Of a DNA stretch of 64,000 bases, positions 57,157 to 64,000 are shown piece by piece (the first letter of the stretch is position 1; every line of letters begins with the position of its first letter). The notes below the pieces were generated by a model, which was not told where the DNA came from, made no database searches, and saw only the letters and a program-made list of their open reading frames with translations. A program made the position numbers and the translations under genes. This DNA comes from Panaeolus papilionaceus (Eukaryota; Basidiomycota; Agaricomycetes; Agaricales). The DNA is taken from NCBI GenBank assembly GCA_015501605.1, contig JADNRZ010000006.1:992001-1056000 (forward strand). The letters are read 5' to 3'.

Positions 57157-58304
57157 ATGTTCTCCTCATTGTCTGTGGCTTTACTCCTCTCAGCGACAGC
57201 TCAACTTAGTCAAGCTGTTAATATTTATCTTTCTCCAGCAACAACTCAATATCGTTCCAACCTGTCGCCTGATGAAGTTAGTGCTGCGCTCTCAAGTCAC
57301 CTTGGGGTTGACTCCTCAGAACCTTGGCTGGATGTTTCTGAGTTACCGTACAATGATGCACCTTTCGTCGCAAAAGGTCAAAAAGATACTCTTTTTGTGA
57401 CAGCCGACGAACGTGTCGCCCAAGGTTCGTCAAGCTAGCATGTCTTCATGATCAACATGAGCCGAAAAGTACACACAACAGAATTACTACCACCTAGTTT
57501 ACATCCCGCATTTGAGCTGGCGGTGCCGCGAAACACTCCAGTAGATTCGCTTTCGACTGTTGCTTCAACTTATTTGGCCCGTGCCGCGCACTCTTTCGTC
57601 TCCCTCTATCCATGGACACGACTCGAGTCTGAAGCCGACGTGGATCAACTCAAGTCCTTCTTTGGACAGGCAGAAAGCCCCGCCTTCGCCGCTATTGATT
57701 TGTCTAATTTGGGTCAACTCCACGGAACTCCTAGCCTTGACAAATTACGGGATTTACTTCAACATGCCATGGAGAACGATTCATTCAATGTTGCGCTTCT
57801 GACATACCCTGCCCCTTCATCCGATGCTTTCACACCACGAGATGACCAAGCAGACCAGCCGGGACAGCAACCCTTCCCTCAACCATCGCCACAACAACCC
57901 ATTAGCGCAATCTCTGGCTGCTTTGCGACAGCAGATGCCTGCAACAACGGTACATCAAGCTGTTCAGGCCATGGTCAGTGTGTGAAAGCGACCAAAGCAG
58001 GCCGATCTTGCTTCGTCTGTAGCTGTGGCGTGACAACTACAGGAGAAGGAAATGAAGTCAAGACCGAATATTGGGCGGGCCAAAGCTGTGAAAGAAAGGA
58101 TATCAGCAGGTGTGTATATGCACCCCCATCAGAATACTACAGTTGAACTTAAGCGCATCACCCAGCCAATTTGTTCTCTTCGCCGGCACAGGAATTGCGA
58201 TTCTTCTATTAATTGTTGGCGCCACCTCGTTGTTGTATACAGTTGGAGATCAACCATTACCTAGCACTCTCCTGGCCACTGCCGTAGTTTCCAAGAGGGA
58301 CTAA
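57157..58304 (+). CDS. Vps3844/DUF3844-family ER membrane protein
   Basis: Type I membrane protein of the secretory pathway. It starts MFSSLSVALLLSATAQLSQA, a clear signal peptide, then VNIYLSPATTQYRSNLSPDE. A 57-nt intron after VAQ joins in phase 1 to ELLPPSLHPAFELAVP. The lumenal part includes SFVSLYPWTRLESEADVDQL and ends in a Cys-rich module, GCFATADACNNGTSSCSGHG with QCVKATKAGRSCFVCSCG and YWAGQSCERKDIS, the DUF3844 pattern (EGF-like cysteines). A last exon, from about 58165, gives SQFVLFAGTGIAILLLIVGA plus TSLLYTVG, the C-terminal membrane helix, and the short tail ending VVSKRD (58304). About 345 aa. Function is inferred from family only (vacuolar sorting / ER quality). Confidence 0.88.
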
Positions 58305-59894
58305 ATGTGCAACATTCTTGTAGAAAGCGTATGTTTCGCTTGTGGAACTGAATGGACTAAATACAGCTAGGGGTCGTCAGCAACGCCACCTCCCTTTAAT
58401 TTGCTAAGTGACTTGTAGCATTGACAGTTTTATATTTATCGTTATCAAAGCAGCGCACTTTTCTCTGGCTTGTCGTGCTGATTCACCATTTGTGCGCATG
58501 TTACATCCTTTTACTGCCTCGGGTTCTTCCTTGGGAGAACGCTTTTGCGTCAAGACGCCGAGTTTTACTCATGTCATCATTCTTTTAAGTCAAGAAGATT
58601 TCATCATTTAAGATCTGGGATGCAGTGGTGTAGTTCCTTCTTCCTCTTTAGTACACGATCGTGTCTCACTCACCTGCAGTGTAGCAAGCCTAATTGACTT
58701 TGAGTGTCTGTGGACTAACGACTCTAGGATGCCTTTTTCCATTCCACTTGCATTGTTCATGTTCGGGTATCCCCTCACATCATCCCCGAGGATTCCGCCG
58801 AAGTTTCTATGCATAACAACAGTACCTATTCGCTTGTTCAAAATAATGTTCTTTCTGTCGATTTGAGCGGAATTCAGGGTAATGTGCTCACATGGATGGC
58901 TGATTCCATTTCCAACGTTTCCCTGGTACGTCAAGCACCTTGAAAAGACAGATCTTTGATTGGTGGGCTTTCGTTTGACATTACATCCACACCATCAGGC
59001 CCTTGGAACGTGACCACATATGGCCGTCTGGGAGCCTGTAGGGTGCAGAATACTTATGCAGTAGGTACTGACCACAAGATTAATTTAACGTAAGAGCGGC
59101 GGTTCATGTTCAGCCGCCGGCATTCTTTGGGAGAAGCTTGGACGCTTGTTTTGAGTGTCGTGGTTCTCACGTTGGGACAGCACCTGCCTTACCCTTCTTC
59201 CAATAATTGACGACGTGTGAAAGATATATCAGCGTTTTTGCAGCATATGGTGGAACAGGGCAACGTACTGCCCTCAATTGAATCATTTCAATGCGTCATC
59301 TGCATCGTGGACCCATGACAATTTGAAGCGAAACGGAGCCGACCCCCTCATCGAATGGGGACAATGAACAAAACAATGTACGACTGTTCTTGCTTATAAA
59401 AGAAGCTAAGCGTCAGTCGAAGATATACAAATTCTCGTAACTGTCTGCGACTACCAATTCCTCGGAGTCTTGTCTGTACATAAGTGTATTCATTTTGTAC
59501 TGCAACCCGTACATTCAGTGTCTTTTCATTGGCAGATAATGGGGCTTTTGTCCTTCCTGTCCTGATCTTAGTGGGGCTAGCAACGTTGTTCAGGATCAGC
59601 GACGAGCCTGGCCCGCCACGGAGCTCCACCTAATAGGCAGAACGGGAAAATAGAAAAAGGGGAAGACCATTCACGCAATAATAAGGTTCTTGTGAAAGGA
59701 CAGGCTGTCTATTTTTGTTCTGTACAACGCCATTAATACACATGGGCACGAAAGTCAGTCAATTATAAGTTTACATGAAACTAGTGTGGTGCTGCGCTAG
59801 ATCCATTCACCCACTAATCTACAGTATGCGATGTCAAATATATGATGTCAAAATATAGAAGAGAGCATTGAGAGTACGATAGTAAAGATGTATC
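58305..59894. other. Gene-poor stretch with a possible cryptic gene
   Basis: 1.6 kb. A candidate exon pair lies at about 58620-58927 (separate entry). Beyond 59110 I see no plausible coding sequence; a 93-codon minus-strand frame at 59348-59629 has no resemblance to anything. Confidence 0.4.
58620..58927 (+). CDS. Possible partial gene or relic, function unknown
   Basis: Exon piece VVPSSSLVHDRVSLTCS ends at a GTAGCA donor. A 47-nt intron with branch site ACTAAC joins in phase 0 to DAFFHSTCIVHVRVSPHIIP, EDSAEVSMHNNSTYSLVQNN and VLSVDLSGIQGNVLTWMADS, ending ISNVSL at a GTACGT donor. The peptide has several N-x-S/T sequons (NNST, NVSL), which would suit a secreted protein. No start codon or terminal exon could be fixed; after the next acceptor the phase gives ALGT and a stop. 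It may be a decayed gene. The next frame contains GPWNVTTYGRLGACRVQNTY (about 58998-59055), which might belong to it. Confidence 0.3.
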
Positions 59895-61027
59895 TCAGCA
59901 ATATGGGCGTCGTTCACTGACGTTGAAAGATCGGGAAGTGAGTAACATCAGTACTTTTTCGTCTGTCGGGTCGCGGCGCGGAGGTGGGTGATCTTGGAGG
60001 TATGACAAGGGTACTAGGGATTCCCTTGGAAAGTCATCCGATGACGCATTGCTTGCGGGCCCGGGTCGAAGAGGAATTGATGACTCCCGGGAACGCTTTC
60101 CAGACCATGGGTCAGGCTGTGGAGATGAAGCTGGTGGTGATGGTTGAGGAGGTCGGGGAGCATACGGCACATATTCAAGGCGCGAGAAAGCTGAGCCATC
60201 TGAGTCGGGATTGAATATGTGATCTGGACGTCCTTTTGCGGATCTGGCACTTTTGTATCTTCCATGAGGCACTGTTAGCGAAGCTAACTGGGGCACATCG
60301 TCGATTGACCGCAGCCTCTCGACTGTCTCCTCCGTAAAGTAAGCGACTGAAAAAAATAGTCACTAATAATGTCTTGGTGAGGAGTTAAAGAAGCCTACTC
60401 AAGTGCCATTTTCGTTGGCCTCGTGGAGTATCGACGAACACGGTGTAGGTTTGTTTGATTAGAACTGAACGTGATGGGTCGTAAGGAGAAGTCCTAAACG
60501 CAGGGTAATATGTTAGCACAGTGTACAAAGGAAGTCGACTAAATGAGCCTACCCATTATCTCCGTATAACTGCTGGGAAGAGGGTTTTTCATGATAGAAA
60601 AGGAATCCCTATCAAAGAAGCGTCGAGTTAGCAATGATAGGCGACATTACTATTAGGGAGCGGTTCTAACCTCGCGAACGCGTGACGGGCCCCAGCGAAT
60701 TCCTACACCAAGGACTGTTAGCACACTGCACAGAGTTTGTCAACGGCTGGGGTCACTGTACCATCAGTCCATCGTTCAATTCCGACCTTTAAGGAGGTAT
60801 GAGAGGATAGAAAAGTAAAAAGTTTTCTCAACACTTACTCCTGTAAGCTCCGCATGAGGGCCTCTTTCCTCCCAGACATACACGGAACCAGAGGTAATCA
60901 GGCTTCGTTCCTCGGTATCCAGTCGACGTGTGACCATGGGTAGTATTTTGAGGTATACAGAATGAAATATGACCCTTGCATCCGAAGGGGATCGTATACG
61001 AATACCGGTAATAGTGGCGCGCTGCAT
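59895..61027 (-). CDS. Gti1/Pac2 (WOPR) family transcription regulator
   Basis: Fungal master-regulator family (Wor1, Ryp1, Gti1, Pac2) that binds DNA through the WOPR domain. Start MQRATITGIRIRSPSDARVI at 61027; the first exon continues HSVYLKILPMVTRRLDTEER, then SLITSGSVYVWEERGPHAEL with TG, then WTDG after splicing, the canonical WOPRa signature. The following small exons give FAGARHAFARDRDSFSIMKN and PYDPSRSVLIKQTYTVFVDT with PRGQRKWHLIAYFTEETVER, LRSIDDVP (WOPRb). The last exon is a Pro/Ser-rich tail (APRPPQPSPPASSPQPDPWS) ending NVSERRPYC at 59895. About 250-270 aa. Target genes unknown. Confidence 0.9.
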
Positions 61028-63245
61028 TGTGAGAGTGGCCAGAAAGGGGGGAGGGAGGGCAAAGTCAAGCAGGTTGTAACATGGAGGTGGGACTTGTCTT
61101 TAACTGGAATGCCGGCTCGGTCAGGAGAAATCAAACACTGATGGGGTTGTTTCCGTTACGACATAACTTGTCGAAGGGTTTTGGAATTATGTCCAATATT
61201 AGAGTTTTAGAAATCGCTTGGTGGTCAGGGGTGCATGTCCGTGAGAACGGGTTCGTCAGAGTTCCTGAATTGAGCGAATGTGGTATTATATATCGAGACT
61301 TGAAGATTTCCCCACTCAAATTTGAAGACACGATAGGAAACTCGTAAGGTTCCAAAATGAATCGAACAAAATGATATATGTGGCAAATATAACGTCAAAG
61401 TTTAGATTCATTGTTTTACTGCCTTCTGAGAATTGTATGACCTGTCCTGTCTTAAGTAGTATGCATCGTGGTACTACTATACATACAATACATATGATAG
61501 TACCAATGTGATATCCTGCAGCAACCGGTTATCGAAACTATGTGACTTGAAAAAGACTCTTGGGTTAGCATCGACGATTGTGATAAATATCTCGTTTGTT
61601 CATACAAAGGTTGTCACTAGTCGTCTAAAAGCAAAGATGCTAAGATATGACTCGCAAATCGAATTTCATTACTTCATATATTATCTCGAGGCAAGATGCT
61701 CGCCTACAACAAAATCTCGATCGATAATAAATTGTCGGCATCTCCCGTCAAGGTGCTGGTGAGGATGCTTGCCACCAGTTGCTATAGCTAGAGTACCACT
61801 ATCACAAAGGATTGAGGTCGATATGGCAATGAAATAAGCAATCAAATGCCTATTTCCGTCGTACTTTAGCCTTTATTGAACATACAAAGTCTATGAGCAC
61901 AATGACCTCGTCGTGTTGCATCTATCACCACAAACGATCCTCTTAGGCAGTGGAGAGCCAAGCGCCATTCTTCGCATCCCGGTCCGATACCATGACTGTT
62001 CCGCCGAATCTGTCGTCGCCGGGCGCACCATCAGAGAGCAACGTTGTTTTACGAAGATCACCCTAATTTTGAGATACCGATTAAGGAATATTTACTTTCT
62101 AGTCCATAGTCAAAGTAGGTGGTTGATAGGTGTCGGGAAACCATTTTGGAGTTGAGCTGTCACAGTAATAATTGAAGCACCAAAGAGCTATCGTACTACT
62201 GAAGATCGCTCCGAAGTCCCTGAACATATCGCCTGACCATCACAGAAAATGATATTCCTGGAGCGGGTCTTGAATGGAAGTATAATAGGCTCTTTAGGCG
62301 AATTTAAGGGGAACACGTAGATATCGTTCCGTTTTGTTGTTGGAAATGATAGGGATCAAATCAAATCCACCAAATATTGTCGGATTTGCCACAGTTTACC
62401 GCGGACATTGGACGACATACCTACCCTCAGTGAGGCCCTGAAGGTCGGTCAAACTAAGGCTTGTCACCAGAATTGAGGGTACATACGCTATGAAGGATCT
62501 TGGCACAAATTTGTAGGACGAGCAAGGACGAGCATCGGCTTGTTCTGAGCGAATGACGGACTCATGACCCATATTATTGGTAGGTAAAAATTCTGGCAGA
62601 ACCGTTGAGGGTCGGGAGGACATTACCGTTTCGAGTGAAGCACAATCGTCTAAAGACAGACCCCCAGATTTCGAAGCCTTACAGCCATTCCAAATGAGTC
62701 TTTCGAAAGTATTCACAAAGTAGTTCTCGGCCCTACACCCTGCAATTTAAGGATTCTAGATCATTCCAGCTCTGCCGTGGTCAATGGGGTCATTGAAGTG
62801 AAGAATCAGTGTACATGGTACCTCCGCCACTTATCCTTTCTTAAGCATGCTTAAGTAAATAGCAGCCCGAAACACCATACTTATAGTTACGCTATCGAAG
62901 AGGGCTGCAATCGTCATTCCTTTTTGTTGAGGGAGTAGCTCTCGATACTGGCTGTTCCTCGTCGGCGAATTATGAAGTGGACGATATTAACCATAGGCGA
63001 GATTAGACTCGGAGGTCTTGTTGTCAAAGTAATTCGTTTGTGGGGTATTCTTCTACGGCCATAAAGCTCGAAGCGTTGACCGCACCCAGCCTGGTGTATT
63101 ATCAGAACGGGTGCGGTGGTTCGCCCTTCCCAGTGGCTCGGTATCTGGTATGCCTCTGCCCGATTATATTGGATACACACTGTGAGCACGATTTTTGTCT
63201 CCTGGTATTTTTACCTATCTGATCTTATCACCTTCAATTCCCCGA
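61028..63245. other. Gene-poor tail
   Basis: 2.2 kb with only scattered short frames on both strands (for example 61131-61355 minus, 62396-62716 minus, 62914-63189 minus). None shows a recognisable family or a convincing spliced series. No RNA gene or repeat noticed. Confidence 0.45.
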
Positions 63246-64000
63246 TCATGGATCTTTCAGGAGACCAGCCTGAGGATAAAAGACGGACGATCTTTATTTG
63301 ACGGCCTAAATGGATGGGATGCAGCTGGGTAAGTGGCCAGCTTCCTCGCTCCTTCACATAACCTCGTGTCAAAAACTGACCATGTACACATTAATTCAAC
63401 GTAGGGCCGTTTCAATTAGTTTCAGCATGCAAGCTGACGACGTTTCAGCCACCCTTCCTCGCAGATTGTGGCAACGAGCATGTAGGGAAGTTCGATTTAT
63501 GCGTCGGGTGGTCTGATTGTAAACTTACACCAGAGAAACCTGAAGGAACCCCTTGGGCGGTGTGGAACGTGCGAAAGAAAGTCACATACGTATATTATTG
63601 ATCTATGCAAATGTCATATCCGTTCGATTCGAAAATTCGAAGGTCGTCTCGAGAAACTGGCTGTTCATTAAACCACCCAAATCCGCTCCAGGGACTACAT
63701 TCTCTGGGAAAGAGTGCAAAAATCAGGGTAATGAGCTTCTTTTTACTTGCCTGATATCAATGTTAAGAATCAGTTGCTAGATGAAGTGACTGTACCCTGC
63801 AATTCCTTCGAGGACGTCTCTCCTCTCCTCGTACGAGCGCTAGCCGAGCTCGTCCACATTGGGAAAGTTAAACCATTCAAACTTAGGGGAAGCAGTGGGA
63901 CTTGGAATGCTCAGGAGTGTCGACGCTTAATGAAATGGCTGCGCTTCGTCGAAGCAGTACGACTGGGCGGGCCATTCCGAGCGACTATCTCCGAATCTTA
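63246..64000 (+). CDS. Unrecognised gene, 3' partial at window edge
   Basis: Spliced series that stays open: SWIFQETSLRIKDGRSLFDG with LNGWDAAG (to about 63329, donor GTAAGT), phase-2 join (acceptor ..AACGTAG) to PFQLVSACKLTTFQPPFLAD, CGNEHVGKFDLCVGWSDCKL and TPEKPEGTPWAVWNVR (63404-63580). After another intron comes SLNHPNPLQGLHSLGKSAKI with R, then NQLLDEVTVPCNSFEDVSPL, LVRALAELVHIGKVKPFKLR, SSGTWNAQECRRLMKWLRFV and RLGGPFRATISES at the edge. The three segments share a consistent coding style, but the start and family are unknown. The gene continues beyond base 64000. Confidence 0.5.

Noticed and set aside
59348..59629. 93-codon minus-strand frame
   Set aside because: No similarity, no start context or splice partners; likely chance.

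Overview
The window is nuclear DNA of a filamentous basidiomycete, most likely an Agaricomycete. Coding regions are split by many short introns (mostly about 45-60 nt, GT..AG, some with a clear CTAAC branch site). Genes are densely packed on both strands, and several protein families are typical of mushroom-forming fungi: F-box/LRR proteins, a Helitron helicase, and repeated lineage-specific hypothetical proteins. Species cannot be named from sequence alone. Gene ends were worked out by joining exons by eye; starts, stops and splice sites are inferred unless stated.

Left part (1-30 kb) is mostly conserved housekeeping. It holds a CLC chloride channel/transporter (5' truncated), TSR1 (40S ribosome assembly), RAD9 (9-1-1 checkpoint clamp), an F-box protein, a Bli-3-like FMN-binding stress protein, TIM17 (mitochondrial import), a zf-4CXXC_R1 protein of the CDCA7 type, a SWS1/ZSWIM7 homolog (recombination), TRM11 (tRNA m2G10), a NAD(P)-binding Rossmann protein, an MFS transporter, a WBP4/FBP21-like splicing factor, a CoA-binding-domain protein and a C2H2 zinc-finger protein. 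A gene-poor tract of about 3.2 kb (24.8-28.0 kb) lies before the last of these.

Middle part (30-53.5 kb) is an accessory island. A head-to-head pair of uncharacterised genes (31.3-32.5 kb minus, 33.0-36.0 kb plus) lies directly before an uninterrupted 2607-codon Helitron Rep/helicase gene (36.1-43.9 kb). The Helitron product has intact HUH, two-tyrosine and Pif1-like helicase motifs, and a C-terminal domain that looks like a ubiquitin-specific protease. After it come uncharacterised genes, among them three divergent paralogs (45.1, 49.9 and 53.4 kb) that look like nucleotidyltransferase-fold proteins. The catalytic motif is complete in one, partly lost in another and absent in the third, while a phase-1 intron is kept at the same place in all three.

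Right part (53.8-64 kb) returns to conserved genes: a YMC1-type mitochondrial carrier, an F-box protein, a Vps3844/DUF3844 ER-membrane protein and a Gti1/Pac2 (WOPR) transcription regulator. A gene-poor tail follows, with one unrecognised gene running off the right edge.

The conserved genes show no operon-like logic. The coherent unit is the 30-53.5 kb island, where a rolling-circle transposon and its likely companions sit among a decaying lineage-specific gene family.
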